From positions 3,224,001 to 3,288,000 of the forward strand of contig NZ_LT629690.1 in NCBI RefSeq assembly GCF_900102185.1: a stretch of DNA of 64,000 nucleotides, written 5' to 3'. Of this stretch, positions 8,961-16,649 are shown one piece after another. Below the pieces are notes generated by a model. It was given only the letters and a program-made list of their open reading frames with translations, searched no databases and had not been told where the DNA came from. A program made the position numbers and the translations under genes. Position 1 is the stretch's first letter. Every line of letters begins with the position of its first letter. Source of the DNA: Terriglobus roseus (GTDB lineage: Bacteria > Acidobacteriota > Terriglobia > Terriglobales > Acidobacteriaceae).

Positions 8961-10013
8961 TCAGCGATGGCCGTACGACGTGAAGACATAGTCCTTGTTC
9001 TTCACGCTCGTATGGCACGCAACCCCGCACTTGGCATCATTGCCTTGCGGTGGTTTGTCACCTAAGTTGGCCAGCCGGAACGTTCCAGATGCGGCGTCGT
9101 ACTCAAAGGCGCCGTAACCCCATCCACCACTATCCGCAAACCGCTTGCTGTCCTTCAGCATGAAGTCCACATCATGTTGCGGCCCCGGCACCGTCGGCGC
9201 ACCCGGTTCCGTGGAATCCACCTTCGCAGTCCAATGCACCTTCGCCATCTTGGCTCCATCGGGAAAAGATTTTCCATTCCCCGGAATGCCTGCCTTGAAG
9301 GCGTCAATCATCTCAGGATTCCCAAGGATCGCCGCAAGCGCACCGCCGTTATGACTGATGGCAATCACCGACCATCCCTCGTATCCGCGGAACTCTGAAA
9401 ACGCCAACCCATTCGGAATCTTCAACGAGTACTTATCCTGCGACGAAGTAGCTGTTTGAGCCTGTGTAGAACCAGCCATCGAAGCAGAAGCAGCACCAGC
9501 CTTAGGCAGACTGTGGATGTAACGCGTCAGCTTCCAAGTGTCATTCGCGGAGATAGTCGACTTCCACGCAGGCATACCCGTCAGTCGCACACCGTTCTGA
9601 ATAATCCAGAACAACTCCGCATCGCTCCAATGCTGCACATGCGCTGAGGTAAGGTCCATCGCAGGCGGCGTCATGTTCCGCCCAACAGTGGTGTCTCCGC
9701 GAGCCTCTGCGCCATGGCATTGCACGCACTCCCCAAGAAACACTTCCTGCCCCTGGCTCACAATCTCATCCGACTCAGGCAGCGGGTTCTTCATCTTCCC
9801 CGCCTCTAACGGAATAGTGACATCCTTAGCCGCATTGGCCAGTCCTGTTTCCCCGGCGCCGGGCTGTGTAGCTGCAGAACAACCTACCAGGAACATCACC
9901 AGCAACACACCCACACCAAGCGTCAACGTGTGTTTCAACAACGCACTGTGATTGCGTTTGCTCGGACTGCCAACGCGCGGCAAACCCACGATATCTCTCA
10001 TCAACTCAGGCAT
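8961..10013 (-). CDS. cytochrome c / cytochrome P460 two-domain lipoprotein
   Basis: A 350-residue exported haem protein. The N-terminal region has a hydrophobic segment and lipobox FLVGC (Cys45). A class I cytochrome c domain follows with CVQCH (96-100) and a downstream GMP Met-ligand motif. The C-terminal domain (about 190-350) matches cytochrome P460-type proteins, with the haem motif CGVACH (329-334), which is CX3CH rather than CX2CH, near the C-terminus. Family knowledge suggests periplasmic electron transfer coupled to oxidation of a small nitrogen or organic compound; the substrate cannot be read here. The ATG at 10013 gives a long n-region, and a later start closer to the hydrophobic segment is possible. 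Confidence 0.82.
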   Translation of the reverse strand: MPELMRDIVGLPRVGSPSKRNHSALLKHTLTLGVGVLLVMFLVGCSAATQPGAGETGLANAAKDVTIPLEAGKMKNPLPESDEIVSQGQEVFLGECVQCHGAEARGDTTVGRNMTPPAMDLTSAHVQHWSDAELFWIIQNGVRLTGMPAWKSTISANDTWKLTRYIHSLPKAGAASASMAGSTQAQTATSSQDKYSLKIPNGLAFSEFRGYEGWSVIAISHNGGALAAILGNPEMIDAFKAGIPGNGKSFPDGAKMAKVHWTAKVDSTEPGAPTVPGPQHDVDFMLKDSKRFADSGGWGYGAFEYDAASGTFRLANLGDKPPQGNDAKCGVACHTSVKNKDYVFTSYGHR

Positions 10014-10098
10014 GGAGCTTTCCCCTCACAAGAAAGTTTCTGGTCCTATCCAGCTCGTACTACCCTTTTGAAAACGAAGATGTCCACAGAACTCAAAA

Positions 10099-10137
10099 GG
10101 ATTTTTTTCTCCCGACAACACAGGGAGATAAAAATCC
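10099..10137. promoter_or_regulatory. long near-perfect hairpin between divergent genes
   Basis: GGATTTTTTTCTCCC (10099-10113) pairs with GGGAGATAAAAATCC (10123-10137) through a 14-pair stem with one T-T mismatch and a 9-base loop. It lies between the divergent cytochrome P460 and osmC genes, within the 5' leaders. The T-run is inside the stem, so it is not a standard terminator. It could be an operator or an RNA structure. Confidence 0.5.
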
Positions 10138-10185
10138 GATGGTTTCGAATCGCGTCGATGTTCAAAAACCGGGGGATGAAAACAA

Positions 10186-10596
10186 ATGGTGATTGCAGCA
10201 ACCGTCTTAAGCGAAAACGGACAACACAAAACCTCAGTTCGCACCGGCAATAACCAGCAAACCCTCAGCATCCCCGCCAAAACCGAAGGACAAGGCTCCG
10301 CCGTCAACGGTGGCGAACTTCTTTTCCTCGCGCTCGCCACCTGCTACTGCAACGACATCTATCGCGAAGCCAAAGACCTCAACATCCCCATCGACTCCGT
10401 TCAAGTCGAAGTCACCGGCAGCTTCGGCGGTCGCGGCGAACCTGCACAAGACATCGAGTACCACGCCACAATTCAATCCAGCGCCCCACGCGAACAGGTC
10501 CTCGCACTCATGCACCACACCGACACCGTAGCGGAAATCCACAACACACTGCGCCAGGCCAATCGAGTCACTCTGCAAGAGTGCACCGTTCTCTAA
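10186..10596 (+). CDS. OsmC family peroxidase-like protein
   Basis: A 136-residue cytoplasmic OsmC/Ohr-fold protein. OsmC proteins reduce organic hydroperoxides using two cysteines. Here the conserved helix reads GGELLFLALATCYCNDIY, with C53 and C55 close together. The second canonical catalytic Cys, normally far downstream, is replaced by the C in LQECTVL near the C-terminus (about residue 133). The thiol pair may therefore be arranged differently from classical OsmC. ATG 10186 follows GGGGGATG at about 8 bases. It is divergent from the cytochrome gene. Confidence 0.8.
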   Translation: MVIAATVLSENGQHKTSVRTGNNQQTLSIPAKTEGQGSAVNGGELLFLALATCYCNDIYREAKDLNIPIDSVQVEVTGSFGGRGEPAQDIEYHATIQSSAPREQVLALMHHTDTVAEIHNTLRQANRVTLQECTVL

Positions 10597-10681
10597 CGCA
10601 CATTTCTTTGCAGAGCTCCTAACCGCGGTTCTATCTCTCTGTCTAATTCAGCGCGATAGAACGGGTCATAGGTGCTCAAAC

Positions 10682-11962
10682 ATGCGGCGCAGTAAAACAT
10701 TCCTACTGGGTTTCTTCCTCACAGTCTGTGTCCCTTCTTATGCAGGCTGCATTCACTTCATCAACGGCCATTGGTTCAACGGTCGTGCTTTCCCTCAGGA
10801 TGACTTCTACAGCGACTCCGGTGTGTTGACCCATACGCCCTGCCATCAATCTCTTCAAATCGACCTGAAGGGTGGCTATGTCGTCCCCCCATACGGAGAC
10901 GCCCACGAACACAACTTTGACAATCTCCAACGAGCGCAGGCGCAGGGAAAGCTCTATCTGCAGGATGGAGTCTTCTACGCACAAGGCATGACCGATGTCT
11001 CAACCGGCGCTGAAGCCGTCAAACAGGCAAAGCGTGTGAACACGCCATCCACCGTGGATGCCACCTATGCGCACGGCGGTCTCACCGGTTACAACGGCCA
11101 TCCCAAAGAGGTGTATGAATCCATCCCTCTCGGCTTCTTCTATCCCGTCACTGCCGAGCAGAAAGACAAAGTAGTGCATGCGACCAGCCGTTCCGGCTTG
11201 GCCTATTGGGAGATGGAAACGCCAGCGGAGTTAGATCAACTTTGGCCACGCATACTCGCATCCCATCCTGATCTCATCAAGGTGTATCTCGTAAACAGCG
11301 AAGAGTGGAAAGCCGCATCTTCATCCGATACACGACTCGGACTCGGTTTGAATCCCGCTCTTGTCCCTCTCATCACAACCAAAGCTCACGCGGCCGGTTT
11401 GAAAGTAGCCGCTCACGTCGATACAGCCACGGACGCAGCCATCGCGATTCGTGGAGGCGTCGACGAACTAGGCCATCTCCCCGGATACGGCCTCTCAGCC
11501 AAAGGCAATCCCACCACGGTTCGACTGCCAGATGAACTCATTCAAGAAGCAGAACAACGACACGTAAAAGTGCAAGCCACCGCAGGTATCGACGTCGACG
11601 AACACACAAGTGCTGCGGATCTCAAAGCAAGACAAGCATCGCAAATTGATAACCTCACACGACTAAAGAAGGCACACGTGCCCATCCTGATTGGCTCGGA
11701 TCACTACGGGCAGGATTCCGTACACGAAATGGATTACCTGCACAGCCTGGGAGTCTGGACAAACCTTGAGCTCTTAAAAATGGCCTGTGTAACCACACCG
11801 CAAGCAATCTTCCCCAAACGGAAACTCGGCGAATTGCGCCCCGGCTACGAAGCAAGCTTCCTCGTCCTCAGCAGCAACCCACTCACCGATTGGCAACACA
11901 CACACGCCATCATCGACCGATGGAAGCAGGGCGAGCACATTGTGATCGAAGACCAGCCATAA
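10682..11962 (+). CDS. secreted amidohydrolase-superfamily enzyme
   Basis: A 426-residue metal-dependent hydrolase with a signal peptide (MRRSKTFLLGFFLTVCVPSYAG). The fold markers are in order: GGYVVPPYGDAHEHNFD with metal ligands H75 and H77, KVAAHVDT in the middle, ELGHLPGYG, and IGSDHYGQD near the C-terminus supplying the catalytic Asp. The C-terminal FPKRKLGELRPGYEASFLVLS is the usual small beta-domain. This class includes imidazolonepropionase-, prolidase- and dipeptidase-like enzymes; the substrate is not predictable. The AraC gene follows on the same strand. Confidence 0.85.
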   Translation: MRRSKTFLLGFFLTVCVPSYAGCIHFINGHWFNGRAFPQDDFYSDSGVLTHTPCHQSLQIDLKGGYVVPPYGDAHEHNFDNLQRAQAQGKLYLQDGVFYAQGMTDVSTGAEAVKQAKRVNTPSTVDATYAHGGLTGYNGHPKEVYESIPLGFFYPVTAEQKDKVVHATSRSGLAYWEMETPAELDQLWPRILASHPDLIKVYLVNSEEWKAASSSDTRLGLGLNPALVPLITTKAHAAGLKVAAHVDTATDAAIAIRGGVDELGHLPGYGLSAKGNPTTVRLPDELIQEAEQRHVKVQATAGIDVDEHTSAADLKARQASQIDNLTRLKKAHVPILIGSDHYGQDSVHEMDYLHSLGVWTNLELLKMACVTTPQAIFPKRKLGELRPGYEASFLVLSSNPLTDWQHTHAIIDRWKQGEHIVIEDQP

Positions 11963-12083
11963 CGCTGTCACCATGAACCATTCTGTAATCGAGCTGCATC
12001 AGACGGTCGCCACAGGAATTACGGCTTTGCGTCTCTCCGACGCTGACTGAGAATCCTGAAAGGCACATCGAAGATCAGGGAGC

Positions 12084-12971
12084 GTGGACGTGGAAGGCTC
12101 AATTACAGTTCGGCAAGGCAGCGCAACCATTCCCATCGTGCCCAACGTGGTGCGAAGGCACGCACACCTTGCCACACGCGGCGTCCATGTAGAACACCAC
12201 GTCGTTGAGCCAACGGAATTCCCTGAGCGGGAGCTTCTGCAACACAACATCTTTCTCTACACAGGACAAGCGGCTCAGGCAGAAATCAAAAGCCCTGAGT
12301 TCACAGGCCTCCGCTGGATTCGTCCCGGTGCATTGTGGATCATGCCAGAGGGTTGCAGACATGGAGTCCGTTTTGAAGGCAAGGTAGAAGGCATTGCATT
12401 AGCGTTTGACCCTTCTTACTTCGACGATCTGGTTGAGTCTCACGGCGGAAAACGAAACCTCCCCATCATGCAATCTCTGACAGACTGCCCTCCCAAGATC
12501 GAACACCTCATGCGCGCGCTGCTGCTTGAAAGCACTGAATCAACAGAAGAGGGCATGGGCCTTGAGTGCATCGCCACAGCCATCGCTCTTTCCATCTGCG
12601 ACTACGCAGGAGCAACACGAACGCCAACAAAGACCGGACCAAAACTCACACCGCGACAGATGCGTGCTGTACAAACCTACGTGGAAGACCACCTGCACAA
12701 ACAGATTGCATTGGCTGATCTTGCCATCGTTGCCAAGCTAAGCGTCTTCCACTTTCTGCGCAGCTTCAAAGAAAGCCTCGGCACAACGCCCGCGCGGTAC
12801 GTTCTCGATCGCCGCTTGGAGAAGGCAAAAACATTGCTTGCGAACAGCCCTCTATCCGTAACGGAGATTGGTCTCAACGTGGGGTTTGAAGATGTCAGTC
12901 ACTTCTCGCGTGCCTTCCGCCGCGAAGTAGGCATGACACCATCGCTCTTTCGAGGGGGCGCGCAACAATAA
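12084..12971 (+). CDS. AraC family transcriptional regulator
   Basis: A 295-residue regulator with an N-terminal effector domain of cupin type (about 20-170) and a C-terminal pair of helix-turn-helix motifs. The latter run from LTPRQMRAVQTYVEDHLHKQIALADLA to the signature VTEIGLNVGFEDVSHFSRAFRREVGMTP. Starts at GTG 12084 or GTG 12090 are both possible after GGGAGC; the second has better spacing. It lies between the amidohydrolase and an alpha/beta hydrolase, both plausible targets. Confidence 0.87.
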   Translation: MDVEGSITVRQGSATIPIVPNVVRRHAHLATRGVHVEHHVVEPTEFPERELLQHNIFLYTGQAAQAEIKSPEFTGLRWIRPGALWIMPEGCRHGVRFEGKVEGIALAFDPSYFDDLVESHGGKRNLPIMQSLTDCPPKIEHLMRALLLESTESTEEGMGLECIATAIALSICDYAGATRTPTKTGPKLTPRQMRAVQTYVEDHLHKQIALADLAIVAKLSVFHFLRSFKESLGTTPARYVLDRRLEKAKTLLANSPLSVTEIGLNVGFEDVSHFSRAFRREVGMTPSLFRGGAQQ

Positions 12972-13114
12972 CGCAAGCAAAGGCAACCGACAGCAAGATC
13001 TGGTAACGGCTGCTGTTCTTTCTCACTTCAGAATTGCCTCAGAGACGGTCATCAAAGCCTCCCATGGTGGGATGAGTTAAGCCGTGGCTGTCTCGGAATC
13101 TGGAGGGAAGACTC

Positions 13115-13813
13115 TTGTCTCAAGCCATGCTTTCAAAAAACATCGTCCTCGTCCACGGCGCATTTGCAGATGGATCAAGCTGGTCGAAGGTAGTTCCCCT
13201 GTTGCTTGCTAAGGGATACAAGGTGACCGCTGTTTCAAACCCGCTGACATCCTTCCAGGACGACGTCGCAGCGACGAAGCGCGCAATCGCCGCGCAGGAT
13301 GGCCCCGTCACACTGGTGGGACATTCCTATGGTGGGGTGATCATCACGGAGGCAGGCAACGACCCCAAGGTGGCGAGCCTCGTCTATGTCGCAGCCTTCG
13401 CTCCAGACGCAGGACAATCCATCGTTGACATCAGCAAGCCGTTCCCTCCCCCGCCCGGCCCTCAGAAGGCTGCACCCATCGGTGATGGCTTCCTGCTGCT
13501 CTCTCCACAAGGTGTGGAAGAAGACTTCGCGCAGGATCTCAGCAAGGAAGAAAAGGCTCTCATGGTGGCAGGTCAGCCTCAGACCTCAGGCGCAATCTTT
13601 GTAGCCCAGCCAACCCAGGCCGCATGGCACACCAAGCCATCTTGGTACGTGGTCGCCACGAACGATCGCATGATCGCCCCAGAGCACGAGGCCAGCATGG
13701 CCAAACAGCTCAACGCCACCACCATCTCCCTGCCGTCGAGCCACGTCGTAATGCTGTCCCATCCAAAAGAAGTCGCTCAACTCATCGAGGATGCCGCATC
13801 GGGTAAGCGCTAG
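13115..13813 (+). CDS. alpha/beta hydrolase
   Basis: A 232-residue cytoplasmic hydrolase. Visible elements are the oxyanion-hole strand NIVLVHGAFADGSSW, nucleophile elbow GHSYGG with Ser71, a downstream acid (NDRMIAPEH region) and His in SSHVVMLSHP. The sequence resembles the RutD/esterase EstC-like 'VHGAFADGSSW' group annotated as alpha/beta hydrolase. TTG 13115 is chosen because GGAGGG lies 7 bases upstream; ATG 13127 is the alternative. Repeat element copy A begins 14 bases after the stop. Confidence 0.85.
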   Translation: MSQAMLSKNIVLVHGAFADGSSWSKVVPLLLAKGYKVTAVSNPLTSFQDDVAATKRAIAAQDGPVTLVGHSYGGVIITEAGNDPKVASLVYVAAFAPDAGQSIVDISKPFPPPPGPQKAAPIGDGFLLLSPQGVEEDFAQDLSKEEKALMVAGQPQTSGAIFVAQPTQAAWHTKPSWYVVATNDRMIAPEHEASMAKQLNATTISLPSSHVVMLSHPKEVAQLIEDAASGKR

Positions 13814-13826
13814 AAACACGAAACGC

Positions 13827-14063
13827 TGTCAAGTCCCCGAACCACTCAAACCAAACAAACGAAAAGAAATAGAGCTGGCATGGTATTTCCGCCAACTCAC
13901 TACAATAGAAGTAGCAACAAGATGGGCCGCGCGATGCGCGGCCCTAACTCGTTTAGAAAGACGATTTTGCCTCTAACCCCAATAGAAAGACGATTTTGCA
14001 GACACCAAAACCGTAACCCCAATGGAAAGACGATTTTAGAAAAACAGGGGGAGGGGGTACCCC
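13827..14063 (+). repeat. compound dispersed repeat, copy A
   Basis: A 237-base element that recurs at 50654-50918. Order: a left part starting TGTCAAG, a region containing AAAGAAATA, a 9-base-pair hairpin GGGCCGCGC-GAT-GCGCGGCCC (13924-13944), CTAACTCGTTT, then units containing (A/G)GAAAGACGATTTT at 13955, 13984 and 14024 (spacings 29 and 40), and a G-rich end GGGGGAGGGGGTACCCC (14047-14063). No open frame of gene quality and no transposase are present. It fills most of the 339-base gap between the hydrolase and the radical SAM gene. Confidence 0.85.
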
Positions 14064-14082
14064 ATACATCCACCGAAGCCCA

Positions 14083-14112
14083 AAGCAAAAGCCAGCGGGA
14101 AAACCCGCTGGC
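14083..14112 (-). terminator. rho-independent terminator of radical SAM gene
   Basis: On the minus strand GCCAGCGGG-TTTT-CCCGCTGGC (14112-14091) is a perfect 9-pair stem followed by TTTTGCTTT. It lies 41 bases after the stop of the radical SAM gene. A smaller hairpin (GGCAC...GTGCC, 14141-14153) abuts the stop codon. Confidence 0.75.
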
Positions 14113-14152
14113 TCGCTGACACGCCAAAGGCGTCCAGAACGGCACGAAGTGC

Positions 14153-15226
14153 CTAGCTGATCTGCACCAGATCGCCATGGCCGCTGTGCGCGGTTGGCGG
14201 CGTAATCTGCGAGGTCTGCGGCGCGCGCCAGTGATCGATGTAGCTCACCTGGTGCACGCACGAGATGGTGCAGTTCGGCGCGCAGCCCTTCTCCGTCAGG
14301 AATTCCCGCTTTACGTCCTCAGTCGTGTAATCCGCCAGAGGAGTCGCCGGATAACCGCGCTGCTGGCTGCAGTAATGCACCAGCCCGTTCTCGCAGACGT
14401 AGAGGTAGCGTCCACCCGCACGGCAACGCCAGTCGTTCGGCATACCGTTCGCAATGGCTTCCTGGAAGTGGTTGAAGCGGCTGTAGCTGCGACGGGTAAG
14501 CTTGCGGACGCGCTCCCAGACCGTACGCTCCTCGCCACCCAGCGGCTTCAACTGCCCGCTGCCATCGTGAATGATACCGATGGTCGACGAGAACCCAAGT
14601 CCCAGCGCACGGCTGGACACCGTGAACGCATCCTGCGGATTGGCAACACCGCCACCCACCACGGAGTTGATGTTCACATGAAAATCCGCATATTCCGCCA
14701 GCCAGATCAGGCGCTGATCCAGAACCTTGAGCGACTTCTTCGACACGGCGTCAGGCATCACGTTGTCGATGGAGATCTGCATGTGATCAAGGCCAGCCTT
14801 GTTCAACCGCTCAATGCGTTCCTTGTTCAGGTAGTAGCCGTTGGTGATCATGCCGGCCAAAGCACCTGTCTTGCGGATGCGCTTGATGACCTCATCCAGA
14901 TCCGGATGCATCAGCGGCTCACCACCGGAGATGGTGATCACCGTCGTGCCAAGCCGTCCCAGATGGTCAATGCGACGCAGCATCTCATCCAGCGGCGTGG
15001 GCGCGGAGTGGTCGTCGTACTCATTGCAGTAGGTGCAAGCCAGGTTACAGCGCCGCATCGGCACGATCTGCGCCATGTACGGATGACTGGTCGAGAGCAG
15101 TGCATGCCCAATGCCCAGTAGTTCGCGCATACGACGTGTAGCCGCCTTCCAGCGGCGACGAAGCGGCATGGGCCGGTGGCCGGGCTTGAGTTCCAGGGCC
15201 GGAGGTGTAGCAACTGCAGTCGACAT
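14153..15226 (-). CDS. radical SAM protein with C-terminal cysteine cluster
   Basis: A 357-residue enzyme with the 4Fe-4S/SAM motif CNLACTYC (C60, C64, C67) and the SAM-binding GGEP (101-104). The C-terminal part contains more cysteines (CRAGGRYLYVCENGLVHYC and CAPNCTISC), in the manner of SPASM/Twitch auxiliary clusters. Family members include peptide-maturing and hopanoid-related (HpnH-like) enzymes; the closest function is uncertain. It is monocistronic, with a strong terminator downstream. Start ATG 15226. Confidence 0.85.
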   Translation of the reverse strand: MSTAVATPPALELKPGHRPMPLRRRWKAATRRMRELLGIGHALLSTSHPYMAQIVPMRRCNLACTYCNEYDDHSAPTPLDEMLRRIDHLGRLGTTVITISGGEPLMHPDLDEVIKRIRKTGALAGMITNGYYLNKERIERLNKAGLDHMQISIDNVMPDAVSKKSLKVLDQRLIWLAEYADFHVNINSVVGGGVANPQDAFTVSSRALGLGFSSTIGIIHDGSGQLKPLGGEERTVWERVRKLTRRSYSRFNHFQEAIANGMPNDWRCRAGGRYLYVCENGLVHYCSQQRGYPATPLADYTTEDVKREFLTEKGCAPNCTISCVHQVSYIDHWRAPQTSQITPPTAHSGHGDLVQIS

Positions 15227-15336
15227 ACCCCTCCATTTTACCGGACCGCGCCACCGCGTGTGCTATTACCTTCTCTCCCCCCGGTTACGCCGCCAACATA
15301 CACCCTGACAGGCAAGAGTCCCTCCCGCCCCGGGAA

Positions 15337-16560
15337 CTAACGCGGCGTTGACACTGCTACCGCTCTCTCCGCGGTCGAGATCCGCTTTTCTGCTGTGGGA
15401 GATACGAAATAGCGCTTAAGCCGCAGGAAATGACGTTCGTACATCTCGTAAGACAGCCACGCGATTGCGACCAATGGAACAGCAACAAACGCACCACGTA
15501 GATACGCTACAACCGTATGTGATTTGATCAGCAACCGCACCGATGGCAGAACCCACCGATCGATTCCCTCTCCCACAAAGGGCTCCAACACATACATCCC
15601 GTAGCTGTACTTGCCAAAGAACCGAAGGACAGGATGCTCGAAGATTCTCTTTGCCGGCCCCGGCTGCAACGATACCCCAATCAACGCTGTCAGCATGATC
15701 GCAATCAGAGTGAATCCCAACGTGCTGCTAATGGGGCTCCAAAACATATACAAGCCGTGCATTGCTACGTACACGATTGCCAGAGGAATTCCCACACGCG
15801 CCAGCCACGTGCAGATCCACAACAGACGCCCACGCCAGTTCGATCGTATTCCGATAGCCAACGCCGCTCCGAACAACATGCCGTCCAGGCGAGCGGGCGT
15901 CCAGCAATAAAGAATTGTGGGATGCGCCTCTGTTAATCCGGAAAGCCCCATTCCAATCCGGAACAAGAGGCAGAAGGCTGCCAACCCCAGAGCAGCTTGC
16001 ACAATCCGTCGCTGCGTCTTCATGGCAAACAGCAGCACGGGCCAGAACAGGTAAAACTGTTCCTCCACTGCCAACGACCAGAAATGCCGAATATATACCC
16101 ATGACGCGTTCGTTACCGGAGATCCGCCCCAGTTCACCGCGTCAAAGTTATCCAAATAGGTGAACCATAGAATCAGGCGGGGAGACCAGTGGTATCCCGC
16201 CACCATTGTCCCGACAACAAGAACGATCAAAACACCGTAATACAACGGAAATGTTCGCAAGGCGCGGCGCGCATAAAAATTACGCAAAGCAGAAGGCTCG
16301 TTCTGCGTCTCAAACAGAATTCCAGTCAACAGAAATCCGGAAAGGGCGAAGAACAGGTCTACGCCCACCCATCCAGCTGCGGTGAGATGATTTAGCGTCC
16401 GCAGAAAGACTCCACCGTGGACAGTGAATACATCTCCCCATTCATGGCAAATCAACACCAGCAGAATCGCGGTGCCACGCAAACCATCCAGTGCAAGCAC
16501 ATGCTTGATTACCGGTGCCTCTTCGGCATGGCTCTGGTTTTCTTGTTGAACCACATCCAT
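15337..16560 (-). CDS. acyltransferase-3 family membrane protein
   Basis: A 407-residue O-acyltransferase with LALDGLRGTA (22-31), the catalytic H39 in ICHEWGD, the internal WSLAVEEQFYLFWP motif and the C-terminal tail SYEMYERHFLRLKRYF. About ten helices. The reading frame is open further upstream to 16788, but that would run into the esterase gene, so ATG 16560 (MDVVQQENQ) is used. It lies 89 bases downstream of the esterase on the same strand. A short disordered extension follows the last helix. Confidence 0.87.
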   Translation of the reverse strand: MDVVQQENQSHAEEAPVIKHVLALDGLRGTAILLVLICHEWGDVFTVHGGVFLRTLNHLTAAGWVGVDLFFALSGFLLTGILFETQNEPSALRNFYARRALRTFPLYYGVLIVLVVGTMVAGYHWSPRLILWFTYLDNFDAVNWGGSPVTNASWVYIRHFWSLAVEEQFYLFWPVLLFAMKTQRRIVQAALGLAAFCLLFRIGMGLSGLTEAHPTILYCWTPARLDGMLFGAALAIGIRSNWRGRLLWICTWLARVGIPLAIVYVAMHGLYMFWSPISSTLGFTLIAIMLTALIGVSLQPGPAKRIFEHPVLRFFGKYSYGMYVLEPFVGEGIDRWVLPSVRLLIKSHTVVAYLRGAFVAVPLVAIAWLSYEMYERHFLRLKRYFVSPTAEKRISTAERAVAVSTPR

Positions 16561-16649
16561 CTTGCGATTGTCGCTCAAAGTGGTTAAGTATCCTGCCGCG
16601 GCAGACGTCAAGATGGCTTCATCAGTCCTTGAGAACGTGTTGTCAGGTT

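Noticed and set aside
13791-13976. Small open frames in both repeat copies sharing KEIxLAxYFxQ
   Set aside because: The shared peptide follows from nucleotide similarity of the repeats. No ribosome site, no common start, and one frame begins inside the preceding gene.
13827-14063. The repeat as a classical insertion sequence or transposon
   Set aside because: No transposase, no long terminal inverted repeats and no clear target duplications were seen around either copy.
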